Below, in pieces: positions 8,306-16,415 of a DNA stretch of 48,533 nucleotides. Made by a program: the position numbers and the translations under genes. Each line of letters starts with the position of its first letter. Positions within the stretch are counted from its first letter, which is position 1. Source of the DNA: an uncultured Chloroflexota bacterium. Its GTDB lineage: Bacteria; Chloroflexota; Chloroflexia; Chloroflexales; Chloroflexaceae. Under the pieces are notes generated by a model that had not been told where the DNA came from, did no database searches, and saw only the letters and a list, made by a program, of their open reading frames with translations. The stretch spans positions 1 through 48,533 of the forward strand of contig CAKZKA010000171.1 in NCBI GenBank assembly GCA_937120965.1, given 5' to 3'.

Positions 8306-9055
8306 ATGAAACAGTGCCCTAACCCTTGCCCGGTTGTCGCCGCTAACCGGAATAGCATGGCCGCGCTGCGGGCACACCTGCTCGAAGGCTACCAGTGCCT
8401 CGACGCCTGGCTGGCACTGAGTCAGTTGGTAACAGACGTGCGCCAGCGTCGCGACTGCCTCGAGCGTGCCGCAGTGCTGGCGCCGGAAAATGAAGACATT
8501 CAAGTCGCCTATCTCGAAGCCGTGCTGGTGGTCGAGCCCGATAACCGGGCGGCCATTACCCGGCTCAATGAGATACGCACCCTGCGTCTTCTCTCAGATG
8601 TTAAGACCTCGCACTTCCACGAACAGCCCCGGGCGCGGCTGCTGGGCGACATTCTTGTTTCAATGGGCGCGATTTCGCCGGCAGAACTGCGCGAGGTGCT
8701 GCGCACCCAGCAGACTGGCACCCCGATCACCACGGATCGGCGGCTCGGGCAGTTACTGCTTCGCCAGGGCATGATCACGCCAAGCAAGCTCGCCCACGCA
8801 TTGATCATTCAGCAGCAGGAGCGCAGCCGGCTACGCATTGCGCCACAGGTGCTTGGCGAGTATCTAGTGGAACAGAACTACATCACCCCACAGCAGCTTG
8901 AACTGGCCCTGGCCGAGCAACTCCGCCTCGATCAGAAGAACCAGCGCCTCAGCCTGGGGCAGATCCTGGTGCGTCTGAACATGATCAGCGAGTCGCTGAT
9001 CGAGCGTGCTGCCAAGGAACACGAGCGGGCCTTCTGGGCCAAGTATGGTTATTGA
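8306..9055 (+). CDS. Stand-alone MshEN / GspE N-terminal-type repeat protein
   Basis: 249 residues. The N-terminal hundred residues look helical and TPR-like (ERAAVLAPENEDIQVAYLEAVLVVEPDN). The rest is four units of about 35-45 residues, each with an LG..L....I....L..AL pattern, starting at LLGDIL (112), RLGQLL (136), VLGEYL (172) and SLGQIL (206). This is the pattern of the N-terminal domain of type II secretion and type IV pilus ATPases (GspE/PilB, MshEN), some of which bind cyclic di-GMP. No ATPase domain follows. ATG 8306 is preceded at nine bases by GAGGA and is preferred over an upstream GTG at 8276. The function is unknown; a nucleotide-sensing or adaptor role is an inference. Confidence 0.68.
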   Translation: MKQCPNPCPVVAANRNSMAALRAHLLEGYQCLDAWLALSQLVTDVRQRRDCLERAAVLAPENEDIQVAYLEAVLVVEPDNRAAITRLNEIRTLRLLSDVKTSHFHEQPRARLLGDILVSMGAISPAELREVLRTQQTGTPITTDRRLGQLLLRQGMITPSKLAHALIIQQQERSRLRIAPQVLGEYLVEQNYITPQQLELALAEQLRLDQKNQRLSLGQILVRLNMISESLIERAAKEHERAFWAKYGY

Positions 9056-9057
9056 GC

Positions 9058-9150
9058 GCCCATACGGCTGCGCCGCGCAAGGCCAGAGTGAAAATAACTA
9101 CTCTTCTTGAAAGGGCCACACCCTCCCAGGACCTCCCCTCAGGGAGGGGC
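9058..9150. repeat. Short intergenic repeat fragment
   Basis: Contains the edge hairpin CATACGGCTGCGCCGCGCAAGGCCAGAGTGAAAATA followed by a degenerate CCCTCCCAGGA and the CCCCTCAGGGAGGGGC hairpin, which ends just upstream of the fmdB promoter. Confidence 0.7.
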
Positions 9151-9153
9151 GTA

Positions 9154-9162
9154 TGGTATAAT
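9154..9162 (+). promoter_or_regulatory. Extended -10 promoter of the FmdB-type gene
   Basis: TGGTATAAT, a perfect extended -10, lies 52 bases upstream of ATG 9214. No good -35 is visible at normal spacing, as expected for an extended -10 promoter. Confidence 0.6.
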
Positions 9163-9213
9163 CAGCGTGTTCGAACACGTCCGTTTCTCTTCTCTCAGCA
9201 TCGAGGTAGCGCC

Positions 9214-9450
9214 ATGCCGATGTACGAATACCGGTGTCTTGCCTGTGAAAGCCGCTTTGACCGCCTGCGCCGGATGGACCAGGACGATGCCGATGTAACC
9301 TGCCCCCACTGCCAGAGCGGCCAGATCCAGCGACGCCTGTCGCTCTTTGCTACGGCGACCCGGAGCGGCGCGGCGCCCGTCGAGGCTCCGGCAAGCGCGT
9401 CGGGTGGCGGGTGCTGCAGTGGCGGGTGCTGTAGCGCGCGAACGGCGTAG
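9214..9450 (+). CDS. FmdB-family zinc-ribbon protein
   Basis: 78 residues. The N-terminus MPMYEYRCLACESRFDRL and the second knuckle CPHCQSGQIQRRLS form the zinc ribbon of the FmdB/regulatory-protein family (CxxC-x about 20-CxxC). The tail is Gly/Ser-rich and ends with a cysteine cluster GGGCCSGGCCSARTA, common in this family and possibly a second metal site. The start is fixed by the conserved MPMYEY and a GAGGT at 9203. Members are widespread; a regulatory role is suggested only by the family name. Confidence 0.85.
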   Translation: MPMYEYRCLACESRFDRLRRMDQDDADVTCPHCQSGQIQRRLSLFATATRSGAAPVEAPASASGGGCCSGGCCSARTA

Positions 9451-9532
9451 CTCTAGCTTGCCTCTGCCACCAGCACAGAACTGACCGTTGCGCCGGCGAC
9501 GTAGCTGGCGAACCCTGGAAGCGGAAGGCTCT

Positions 9533-10621
9533 ATGATCGCCTATAACTCCACTGCCGCTGGCAACGCTGCCGCCGGCACGGCCAATGGGGGCCACGTGAC
9601 AGGAGATCCTCTTCCTCTGGCGAGCACACCCGCCTACCGTGCCCGGCTGGCCGGTAGCGGTGAGCAGCACCTGGTTCACCACCTCGTTACCACCCTCGGC
9701 GACCACTTTCCCCGGCCCCTGCTGATCAACTACTATGTCTCGCTCAAGACCAACCCCTTCGTCGTCCTCACGGGGCGCGAAGGCGCAGGTAGGGCAGCCC
9801 TCGCCGCCGGTTTCGCCGCAGCGCTGGTCGGGCACGAGAGTGGGCAGGTGATCACGATTGGCTCGGATCGCTGGGCGCGACGCTACAGCCAGAGCAGTTA
9901 CTACCGCGGCATTCACGAGCGCTTCGGCGTCAGCCAGTACCTCGAGACGCTTCACGAGGCCGCCGCCCCCGAAAATAGCGGCAAGGTCTATCTGGTGTTG
10001 CTGAAGGGCCTGACCGCCGATGAGCTGGATCTGTACCTCAACCGGCTGGTGCGCCCCGGTTGTCACGGAGAACGCTACCTTGCCCTTCCTGGCGTGCCGA
10101 CGACCGAACAGCCCCCGGTACCGCCGAATTGCTTCATCACCGCGACGATGCACATTCCGCGGGGCGTGACCACACTCGAACTGGAGGCGCTTCAGCACGC
10201 TGGCCAGATCGAGTTTAGCCCCGACCTGCGGCGCGCGCCTGCCATTCCCGCCATCCCCTTGCCGCCCGTGGGCCTGCAACGGGTGATGCTGCGCGCCGTT
10301 GACCATGACCCTCGCAAGGCGCGCACCCGGCTCACCGCCATTCTCGGCCCCGGCTGGACACGCCGACTCGGCCCCTCAGCCGAGGTGGTGCGCCTCCTGG
10401 TTGAAGGGGGCGCCAGCATCCCCCGCGACATTAACGACGCTGTGCTCCTCTACGTCGCCAATAGTTTCGATGAAGAAGGACGCGGGTTGTTTGACCCCCT
10501 CGATGCGTGGCACAATGCCCGCCAGGCCTACGATGCCCAGATCATCCAGCGCCTGCTCTGGCGCGTGAACTGGCAACAGCGCTCCCTGCGCCACCGCCTC
10601 GCCGATATGTTGCGCCGCTGA
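9533..10621 (+). CDS. P-loop/AAA-like protein with degenerate Walker A
   Basis: 362 residues. Residues 77-90 read VVLTGREGAGRAAL, which has the shape and position of a Walker A loop after a beta strand, but Arg replaces the invariant Lys. Later segments VYLVLLKGL and NCFITATMHIP sit where Walker B and sensor-1 strands of AAA+ NTPases fall. The C-terminal third (RDINDAVLLYVANSFDE onwards) is helical and could be a lid domain. No partner gene is adjacent. It may bind nucleotide weakly or be a structural relic; I do not recognise a named family. ATG 9533 has GGAAGG upstream and avoids an arginine-rich extension. Confidence 0.6.
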   Translation: MIAYNSTAAGNAAAGTANGGHVTGDPLPLASTPAYRARLAGSGEQHLVHHLVTTLGDHFPRPLLINYYVSLKTNPFVVLTGREGAGRAALAAGFAAALVGHESGQVITIGSDRWARRYSQSSYYRGIHERFGVSQYLETLHEAAAPENSGKVYLVLLKGLTADELDLYLNRLVRPGCHGERYLALPGVPTTEQPPVPPNCFITATMHIPRGVTTLELEALQHAGQIEFSPDLRRAPAIPAIPLPPVGLQRVMLRAVDHDPRKARTRLTAILGPGWTRRLGPSAEVVRLLVEGGASIPRDINDAVLLYVANSFDEEGRGLFDPLDAWHNARQAYDAQIIQRLLWRVNWQQRSLRHRLADMLRR

Positions 10622-10626
10622 CGCAT

Positions 10627-10655
10627 TTGCATTCACTCCCGACGTGTGGTATACT
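10627..10655 (+). promoter_or_regulatory. Strong sigma-70-type promoter of the tRNA pair
   Basis: -35 TTGCAT (10627-10632), a 17-base spacer and -10 TATACT (10650-10655) preceded by TGG, about 20 bases before the first tRNA. It begins just after the stop codon of the preceding gene. Confidence 0.8.
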
Positions 10656-10675
10656 CTCAGAAGCGTCGAGGTCGT

Positions 10676-10752
10676 GGCCCCATCGTCTAGCGGCCTAGGA
10701 CGCCACCCTCTCAAGGTGGAGATCGCGGGTTCGAATCCCGCTGGGGTCACCA
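10676..10752 (+). tRNA. tRNA-Glu (CTC)
   Basis: Acceptor stem GGCCCCA pairs with TGGGGTC. The anticodon arm CCACC-CTCTCAA-GGTGG gives anticodon CTC. The T arm is CGGGTTCGAATCCCG. Discriminator A and CCA (10750-10752) are encoded. It is followed after four bases by tRNA-Asp, so both are one transcript. Confidence 0.93.
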
Positions 10753-10756
10753 AGAG

Positions 10757-10832
10757 GGACCCGTGGTGTAGCGGTTAACATGCAGCCCTGTCAAGGCTGA
10801 GATCGCGGGTTCGAATCCCGTCGGGTCCGCCA
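10757..10832 (+). tRNA. tRNA-Asp (GTC)
   Basis: Acceptor GGACCCG pairs with CGGGTCC. The anticodon arm CAGCC-CTGTCAA-GGCTG gives anticodon GTC. The T arm is CGGGTTCGAATCCCG. Discriminator G and an encoded CCA end the gene six bases before a terminator hairpin. Confidence 0.93.
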
Positions 10833-10837
10833 GACAC

Positions 10838-10873
10838 AAGAAGCTCACACGTGCGGTGAGCTTCTTTGTTTTT
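10838..10873 (+). terminator. Intrinsic terminator of the tRNA operon
   Basis: Perfect 11-bp stem AAGAAGCTCAC / GTGAGCTTCTT with a 7-base loop, followed by TGTTTTT. It directly follows tRNA-Asp. Confidence 0.9.
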
Positions 10874-10969
10874 GCCAGACTAACGATAAGTTGGGGAGCG
10901 CCTCCTATGAGGGTACGGCGTCCCACAACAGGGCAGGGGCGGGTTCCAGGGAAGAACCCTTATCGGTCT

Positions 10970-11137
10970 GCGGCGCAGCCGCAAGGGATCCATTCGCGAG
11001 GCGCACAACGCCAGCATGAAAATAGTATTGTTCGTGGGAGGGCTGCGCCCTCCCACACCCTCCCCGCGGGCGGGTTGTTTCCTGGGAGGGCTGCGCCCTC
11101 CCACACCCTCCCGCGCGCGGGCTATGTTCACCTCAGG
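10970..11137. repeat. Composite palindromic repeat block
   Basis: CGGCGCAGCCGCA edge hairpin, ATGAAAATAG, two GGGAGGGCTGCGCCCTCCCA hairpins (11036-11055 and 11083-11102), and the terminal edge CTATGTTCACCTCA. It separates the tRNA operon from the convergent minus-strand gene; no coding sequence is seen between 10876 and 11190. Confidence 0.85.
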
Positions 11138-11190
11138 ACTCTGAGGCTCGCCTCAGGGTCCCTCTTCATTTCTTGCGCTTGCTGTGCGCC

Positions 11191-11547
11191 CTACGACGAT
11201 AGCAAGATGATCGGCACAACCATCAGCGCGCCCAGGACTAGAATCAGGCCGAGGAGCTTCAGTTGCTCCACCGTGCGGCGAGCGGCAAGTTGCTCGCGCG
11301 CGGCGGGAGCGTAGGGCACGTTCGGCAGCTCGCCGAGCAACACCTGCCCGAGCGACCCCGGGGCGGTGATCAGGGTCCTGAGCACAGTCTCGATCAACTG
11401 GCGGGTTGTGATCAGCGGCGGCGCCCAGTACGCCTCGTCGGGACTGACCGGCACGCCGGTGAGGGCGCAGCGCAGCTCACCGTCAACGACGAGGGGGGGC
11501 CGCTGGCCTTCTACTGCGTCGGGTGGATTGCTCAGTTCTACAGGCAT
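11191..11547 (-). CDS. Small tail-anchored protein of unknown function
   Basis: 118 residues. The N-terminal half has an ordered motif CALTGVPVSPDEAYWAPPLITTRQLI. The last 22 residues (KLLGLILVLGALMVVPIILLSS) are a single hydrophobic span right at the C-terminus, so the protein is probably anchored by its tail with the body in the cytoplasm. An AGGAGG site precedes the ATG at proper distance (11554-11559 on this strand), which supports a real gene. I do not recognise a family. It lies downstream of the aminotransferase-side repeat and is the last gene of the minus-strand pair. Confidence 0.7.
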   Translation of the reverse strand: MPVELSNPPDAVEGQRPPLVVDGELRCALTGVPVSPDEAYWAPPLITTRQLIETVLRTLITAPGSLGQVLLGELPNVPYAPAAREQLAARRTVEQLKLLGLILVLGALMVVPIILLSS

Positions 11548-11591
11548 TGGTCCGGTTCCTCCTGATTTGAACGTGTACCACGAAGACGCCA

Positions 11592-11686
11592 GGATAAATA
11601 ACTATTCCTGGGAGGGCTGCGCCCTCCCAAACCCTCCCCTCAGGGAGGGGCGTGGGGAAACCCGGTTTCCCCGTATTTTCACATCA
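11592..11686. repeat. Composite palindromic repeat between two minus-strand genes
   Basis: GGGAGGGCTGCGCCCTCCCA, CCCTCCCCTCAGGGAGGGG and GGGGAAACCCGGTTTCCCC modules end with TATTTTCACATCA. Read on the minus strand, this edge (TGATGTGAAAATA) supplies the TGA stop of the aminotransferase gene. Confidence 0.8.
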
Positions 11687-12844
11687 GGTAACACGGCGCA
11701 CGAAACGCTCGATGCGCTCAAGCGCCTCCTCGATCTTGTCCAGCGCCGTTGCATAACAGGCGCGCACATAGCCAGCGCCGCTCGGACCGAAGGCATCGCC
11801 GGGGATCACCGCAACGCGCTCCTCGGTCAGAAGGCGCTCACAAAACTCTTCACTGCTCATCCCCAGGTGGCCGACGTGTGGAAAGGCGTAGAAGGCGCCC
11901 TGTGGCTCAAAGGTAGGCAGGCCGATCTCTCTCAACCCGCCGACGATGACCCGGCGCCGTCGGTCGTACTCGTCGCGCATAGCGCGCACGCTTTCTTCGC
12001 CGAAGCGCAGCGCCGCCAGGCCAGCATACTGGCTCATCGTAGGCGCAGACATGATCGCATACTGGTGCACCTTCCGGGCTGCGGCGGTAATGTCTGCCGG
12101 AGCAGCGAACCAGCCCAGCCGCCAGCCAGTCATAGCATAGGCCTTGGAGAACCCACCGAGCAGGATGGTGCGCTCGCGCATGCCGGGGAGCGCCGCGAAA
12201 CAGGTGTGCTTGACCCCGTAGACCAGGCGATCGTAGATCTCATCGGAGATAACCAGCAGATTGTGCCGTTCGGCCACCGCGGCGATTTCGAGCATTCGCT
12301 CGGGTGACAGCACCGCGCCGGTCGGGTTATTGGGATAGCCGATCAGAATGGCCCTAGTGCGCGGAGTAATCGCCGCCTCCAGAGCCGCGCCGGTTACCTG
12401 AAAGCCGTCCTCCACCCGCGTCGGCACATACACCGGCTTCGCGTCGGCGAACAGCACAGCGGCCGGATAGGCCACGAAGCACGGCTCCGGCACAAGCACC
12501 TCGTCGTCGGGGTCGAGCACCGCAAGAGTGGCGATGAGCATAGCCTCGCTCACGCCGACGGTCATCAACAGCTCGTCCTCCGGGTTGTAGTCGGCGCCAT
12601 ACAAACGGTTGAGGTGGGCGGCCAGAGTGACGCGCAGTTCCAGCAGACCCGAATTGGAGGTGTAGGCAGTGGTTTGATCGATCGAGCGCTGGCCAGCCGC
12701 GCGAATATCGGCAGGCGTCATCGCATCGGGTTCGCCGACCCCCAGCGAGATCACGTCAGGCATACTGGCTGCGATGTCGAAAAAGCGACGAATCCCGGAG
12801 GGCGGCACCGCGCGAACACGACGCGCAATTCGTTGGGACCCCAT
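11684..12844 (-). CDS. Class I/II PLP-dependent aminotransferase
   Basis: 386 residues of the aspartate-aminotransferase fold I. Lys234 in GGFSKAYAMTGWRLGW is the PLP Schiff-base lysine. PNNPTG (171-176), Asp201 and Tyr204 (DEIYDRLVYG) bind the cofactor, and the C-terminal GYVRACYA carries the substrate-carboxylate arginine. The N-terminus MGSQRIARRVRAVPPSGIRRFFD is typical of the AspC/PatA-like subgroup. ATG 12844 follows AGGAG; a longer frame upstream runs through spacer. Substrate could be aspartate, alanine, an aromatic acid or aminoadipate; sequence alone does not decide. It is far from the lysine cluster, so a LysJ role is not implied. Confidence 0.88.
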   Translation of the reverse strand: MGSQRIARRVRAVPPSGIRRFFDIAASMPDVISLGVGEPDAMTPADIRAAGQRSIDQTTAYTSNSGLLELRVTLAAHLNRLYGADYNPEDELLMTVGVSEAMLIATLAVLDPDDEVLVPEPCFVAYPAAVLFADAKPVYVPTRVEDGFQVTGAALEAAITPRTRAILIGYPNNPTGAVLSPERMLEIAAVAERHNLLVISDEIYDRLVYGVKHTCFAALPGMRERTILLGGFSKAYAMTGWRLGWFAAPADITAAARKVHQYAIMSAPTMSQYAGLAALRFGEESVRAMRDEYDRRRRVIVGGLREIGLPTFEPQGAFYAFPHVGHLGMSSEEFCERLLTEERVAVIPGDAFGPSGAGYVRACYATALDKIEEALERIERFVRRVT

Positions 12845-12889
12845 AGCTTGCTCCTGTCGAGCGCGCCGCAGGTTGTTGCAGCGCACGCT

Positions 12890-12898
12890 ATCATACCA
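12890..12898 (-). promoter_or_regulatory. Extended -10 promoter of the aminotransferase gene
   Basis: On the minus strand the sequence reads TGGTATGAT, about 45 bases before ATG 12844. The -35 is not obvious. A similar TGGTATGCT lies further upstream near 12945-12955. Confidence 0.5.
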
Positions 12899-13039
12899 CG
12901 CTGCTGCAACCAGGATGTATGAGGCTGCGCAGCGTGGATCCAGTGCCAGCATACCACTCTAATGCGCCACAGGCCATGGACATTCGTGGTACCATCGGAG
13001 CGAAAGGTGGAAGAATCCGGGTATCCCACCACGCCTTCG

Positions 13040-13480
13040 CGGGAGTTGTTCCTGGAAGGGCGTAGCCCTCCCAAGCCCTCCCACCAGGGAGGGGTTTGGG
13101 GAAACGCGGTTTTTCCATATGTTCACTTCAGCCATCCATGCGGCTACGCCGCACAACAACGAGATGAACATAGATTTTTCTTGGGAGGTCTACACCCTCC
13201 CAAACCCTCCCCGCGGGCGGGTTGGTTCCTGGGAGGGCGTGGAGGCGCGGCGGCGCCGCGCCTCCACGCCCAGACCCTCCCGCGGGCAGGCTATTTTCAC
13301 CTCAGTCGTCCATGCGGCTGCGCCGCACAACGCCAGAATGAAAATATTTGTTCTTAGGAGGTCTACACCCTCCCAAACCCTCCCCGCGGGCGGGTTGGTT
13401 CCTGGGAGGGCGTAGAGGCGCGGCGGCGCCGCGCCTCTACGCCCAGACCCTCCCGCGGGCGGGCTATTTTCACCTCAGGA
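13040..13480. repeat. Composite repeat block with a 125-bp direct duplication
   Basis: Positions 13180-13304 and 13354-13478 are near-identical chains (GGAGGTCTACACCCTCCCAAACCC to GGCTATTTTCACCTCAG). The 29-bp palindrome in each (13239-13267 and 13412-13440) differs at one base in each arm, GTGGAGG/CCTCCAC against GTAGAGG/CCTCTAC, so pairing is preserved. Other modules present are GGGGAAACGCGGTTTTTCC and two GCGGCTGCGCCGCAC edges. No coding sequence is seen between 12845 and 13485. Confidence 0.88.
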
Positions 13481-13485
13481 GACCG

Positions 13486-15549
13486 ATGAAAAAGCTTGCG
13501 CTCCCCGCGTTCGATCTCGCTCCGCCGGGTGGAGAACGCGCCCACGTCGCCGAGCGACCCTGGCTGCTCTGGCTGGCGCTGGCGGGCCTGGCACTGGGCG
13601 CGTTTCTGCTGCGCGCCGTAACCATCGGCCAGACGCTGCCGTTCGTGGATCATCCCGATGAGCCGGTGCATCTGGAGCAGGCGCTCACCATGTTGCGCAC
13701 CGGTGATCCGAATCAGCAACTCTTCTGGAAGCCGTCGCTGCACACCTACCTGCTGCTGATGGTCGTGCAGGCCTGCTACCTCTGGGGGCACGCGACGGGG
13801 GTCTATGGTCCTCTGCACGAGATGCTGATTACGACCCACATTGTCACCACCGTGCCGGAGTTCTTTCTGGCGGCGCGGCTGCTCACGGCCTGCTTCGGTG
13901 CGCTGACGGTGCTGGCCGCGTATGGCCTGGGCGCGCGGGGCTGGAACACTGGCGCCGGGCTGGTCGGGGCGCTGCTGGTCGCAGTGCTGCCGCTGCACCT
14001 GCGCTTCTCGCAATGGGCCACTACCGACGTCCTGGCGACGATGCTGACCACCCTGGCCCTGGGAACGGCTGTGCTGGCCCTGCGCGACGGCACGTGGCGG
14101 GCCTACCTGACGGCAGGGGCCTTTGCCGGCCTGGCAGCTTCAACCAAGTACAACGCCGGGGTTGTGGCGGGGGCGATTGTGGCCGCGGCGGCCCTGCGCG
14201 CCTGGAACGGTCGCCGTAGCGGGTGGCGCCATCCGGCTGGGGAGATAGCGCGCCTGTTGGGAGCAGGTCTTGCGGCCATAGCGACCTTCATTGCGGGTAC
14301 ACCCTACGCGCTGCTGCGATGGAGCCAGGTGCGCGCAGGGATCATCGAGCAGTGGAGCAATTACGGTGGCGGCAATGGTCACTACCGTGGCGCGTGGAAC
14401 GTGGGGGGTTATGTCGAGTTTTTTCTGGGGGATGGCCTGGGTTTGCTCGCCTGCCTGATCGTGCTGGCGGGCCTGCTGATCCTGGCCAGGCGTCGCCCGG
14501 CGGTGCTGGGGGTCTGGCTTGGTTTTGCGACGCCCTCGCTGCTGCTGCATCTCTCGCGGCCAACCCATTTTATGCAGAACATGCTGCCCCTCCTGGTGGC
14601 CTGCGCCCTCCCGGCAGGGGTAGCAGCGGTTGAGCTGCCGCGCCTGCTGGCCCCGCGCTCCACAGCCATGCGCTGGTTCACCCTGGCAGCCCTGGTCCTG
14701 GCGCTGGCGCTACCTCCGGCGCTGCGCTCGGCTGCGGAGGTGAGCCGCCAGGCCGCCGGTGATAGCCGCCGGCAACTGCTAAACTGGATTGACGCCAACG
14801 TGCCCCCGGGCGCGCGCCTGGCTGCCGAATTGACGCCTGTGCCCGGCCCCGGCGAGCCGCGCTGGAGCTACGTCCCCCGTCTGGCTGACCACGACCTGGC
14901 CTGGTACCGCGCCCAGGGCTTCGCCTACGTGATCGCCACGTCGCACAGTTGGGGGCGGATCGCCGTGCCGGAGGCGTATGCGCCGCTGCTGCCCGCCACC
15001 GTCGCCGAGTTCGGGCCGCGCGTGCGGCGCGAAGAGATGCTCGGTCCGCACATTCTGGTCATTGCTACCGGCCTCGGCGCTGGCGATGCGCGCCACCCCC
15101 TGGGCGATGCGGTGCGCATCGGCGAGGCGTGGCTGCGCGGTGTGACCATTGGCGATCCTTCGGGAGAGGGCGAACCGCCGATGCTTGTGCCCGCCACGAC
15201 CTTTACCCCGGGTGGGGTGCTCGGTCTGCGCACGTTCTGGGAGGTTGACGGTCCATTCACCACCGATTACTACATCTTCGTCCACCTGGTTGACGCGGAG
15301 GGCCGTCGCCCGACCCAGCGCGATGCCCCACCCTGGCAGGGACGCTACCCGACCAGCGTGTGGCGCCCCGGCAGCCTGGTGGTGGACCACAACGACGTCT
15401 ATCTGCCGCCGACTATGGCGCCGGGCGTGTACCGCGTCATCGTGGGTATGTACGATCCCGTCAGCGGCGCGCGACCACCGGTGACAGTGAATGGCACGCC
15501 GCTTCCCGAGGGCGCCGTTGAGGTGGCGACGATCACTGTTGGGCGATGA
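13486..15549 (+). CDS. GT39-like glycosyltransferase with C-terminal extracellular beta domain
   Basis: 687 residues. A first hydrophobic span (about 26-44) is followed by VDHPDEPVHLEQ (54-65), the acidic loop of dolichyl/polyprenyl-phosphate mannosyltransferase-type GT39 enzymes, then about ten further hydrophobic spans to about residue 420. Two soluble parts follow: about 420-550, like the periplasmic tail of related enzymes, and about 555-687, a beta-rich domain (LRTFWEVDGPFTTDYYIFVHLVD). It probably transfers a sugar from a lipid carrier at the outer face of the membrane; the acceptor is unknown. ATG 13486 has AGGAG directly before it, formed at the junction with the repeat edge CACCTCA. 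Confidence 0.78.
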   Translation: MKKLALPAFDLAPPGGERAHVAERPWLLWLALAGLALGAFLLRAVTIGQTLPFVDHPDEPVHLEQALTMLRTGDPNQQLFWKPSLHTYLLLMVVQACYLWGHATGVYGPLHEMLITTHIVTTVPEFFLAARLLTACFGALTVLAAYGLGARGWNTGAGLVGALLVAVLPLHLRFSQWATTDVLATMLTTLALGTAVLALRDGTWRAYLTAGAFAGLAASTKYNAGVVAGAIVAAAALRAWNGRRSGWRHPAGEIARLLGAGLAAIATFIAGTPYALLRWSQVRAGIIEQWSNYGGGNGHYRGAWNVGGYVEFFLGDGLGLLACLIVLAGLLILARRRPAVLGVWLGFATPSLLLHLSRPTHFMQNMLPLLVACALPAGVAAVELPRLLAPRSTAMRWFTLAALVLALALPPALRSAAEVSRQAAGDSRRQLLNWIDANVPPGARLAAELTPVPGPGEPRWSYVPRLADHDLAWYRAQGFAYVIATSHSWGRIAVPEAYAPLLPATVAEFGPRVRREEMLGPHILVIATGLGAGDARHPLGDAVRIGEAWLRGVTIGDPSGEGEPPMLVPATTFTPGGVLGLRTFWEVDGPFTTDYYIFVHLVDAEGRRPTQRDAPPWQGRYPTSVWRPGSLVVDHNDVYLPPTMAPGVYRVIVGMYDPVSGARPPVTVNGTPLPEGAVEVATITVGR

Positions 15550-15992
15550 AGCGCCGCTGCCCTTGCCGGCAAGGTCGCGGCGCCCCAGTTTTCAATCCGG
15601 CGTGCTCCGATGTGCAGGAGTATGGGGAAACCCGGGTCTCCCCATACTCCTCTAACGCTGCGGGCAGGGGCGCGGGATACCCCGTGTCCCGTGGTTTGCT
15701 CTCCGGGGCGAGGGGGGAGGGTATGACCTCCCCAGAACGTCAGCGGGCGCCGCGCAAACGGGGCGCGGCAGGGCCAACGCAGGCCGCGCAAACGGGGCGC
15801 GGGGTGAAGGGGCGTCTGCGCCCGGGAGCGCGCCGCCGTAGCTACCACCGGGTTGTGGAACAACCGCAAGCGCCTCGCTGTCTCAACGCCTGGCGACAGG
15901 CTTGTGGCCGATCCGGCCTCAAACACGGCAGGTTACCGGCAGGAGTGGATGCGGGTCACAGGGCGGGCCGGGGTGCGGTCGCGGCCCGGCGC
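15550..15992. other. Non-coding spacer with palindromes and a short direct repeat
   Basis: No convincing gene. Contains a TATGGGGAAACCC/GGGTCTCCCCATA hairpin (15620-15647), a GGGGAGGGTATGACCTCCCC hairpin near 15715-15736, and a direct repeat CCGCGCAAACGGGGCGCGG at about 15752 and 15786. A long plus-strand frame here has no family features. Confidence 0.6.
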
Positions 15993-16415
15993 TTAAAACG
16001 GCACGTCCTCATCGCCTGGAGCATCGCCAGCCTCGGAGACGGCTACGGCCTCGGCGGGCACGCCGGGGCGATTGTCGAGGAAGAGCACGTCATCGGCGCG
16101 AACATACGTGCGTGAGCGGGGCTGATTGGTGGCCTTGTCGGTCCAGGTATCGGTGCGCAGGGCGCCGCTGACACGGACGCGACTGCCCTTGTGCAGGTAG
16201 CTGTTGCAGAGTTCGGCCAGACGTTCCCACGCCTCGACGGTGGTCCAGTCGGTTTCATACTCCCGCCGGCCATCGGCGTCCTGGCCGCCGAAGCGCTTCG
16301 TCGCCACGCGGAAACGGCAGACGGCGACGCCCGTAGAGATGAAGCGCATCTCCGGGTCTGCCCCCAGCCAGCCGAGCAACTCCACGCGATTGATCGTGCC
16401 CTTCACCTGTGTCAT
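15993..16415 (-). CDS. ssb: Single-stranded DNA-binding protein
   Basis: 140 residues. The OB-fold core runs from VKGTINRVELLGWLGADPEMR to YVRADDVLFLDNR, with the conserved RFRVATKR and TDWTTVEAWERLAELCNSYLHKGSRVRVSGALRT segments. The C-terminal tip DEDVPF matches the acidic protein-docking tail (consensus DDDIPF). The linker is short. ATG 16415 has AGGAC upstream. It coats single-stranded DNA during replication and repair and recruits partners through its tail. It is the last of three minus-strand genes. Confidence 0.93.
   Translation of the reverse strand: MTQVKGTINRVELLGWLGADPEMRFISTGVAVCRFRVATKRFGGQDADGRREYETDWTTVEAWERLAELCNSYLHKGSRVRVSGALRTDTWTDKATNQPRSRTYVRADDVLFLDNRPGVPAEAVAVSEAGDAPGDEDVPF

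Noticed and set aside
10376-10753. Minus-strand frame beginning MVTPAGFEPAISTLRG
   Set aside because: This is the well-known false protein obtained by translating the antisense of tRNA genes; it overlaps tRNA-Glu and the real gene at 9533-10621.
15546-16115. Plus-strand frame of 189 residues overlapping ssb
   Set aside because: Overlaps ssb on the other strand, starts in the stop region of the GT39 gene, arginine-rich and without family features.
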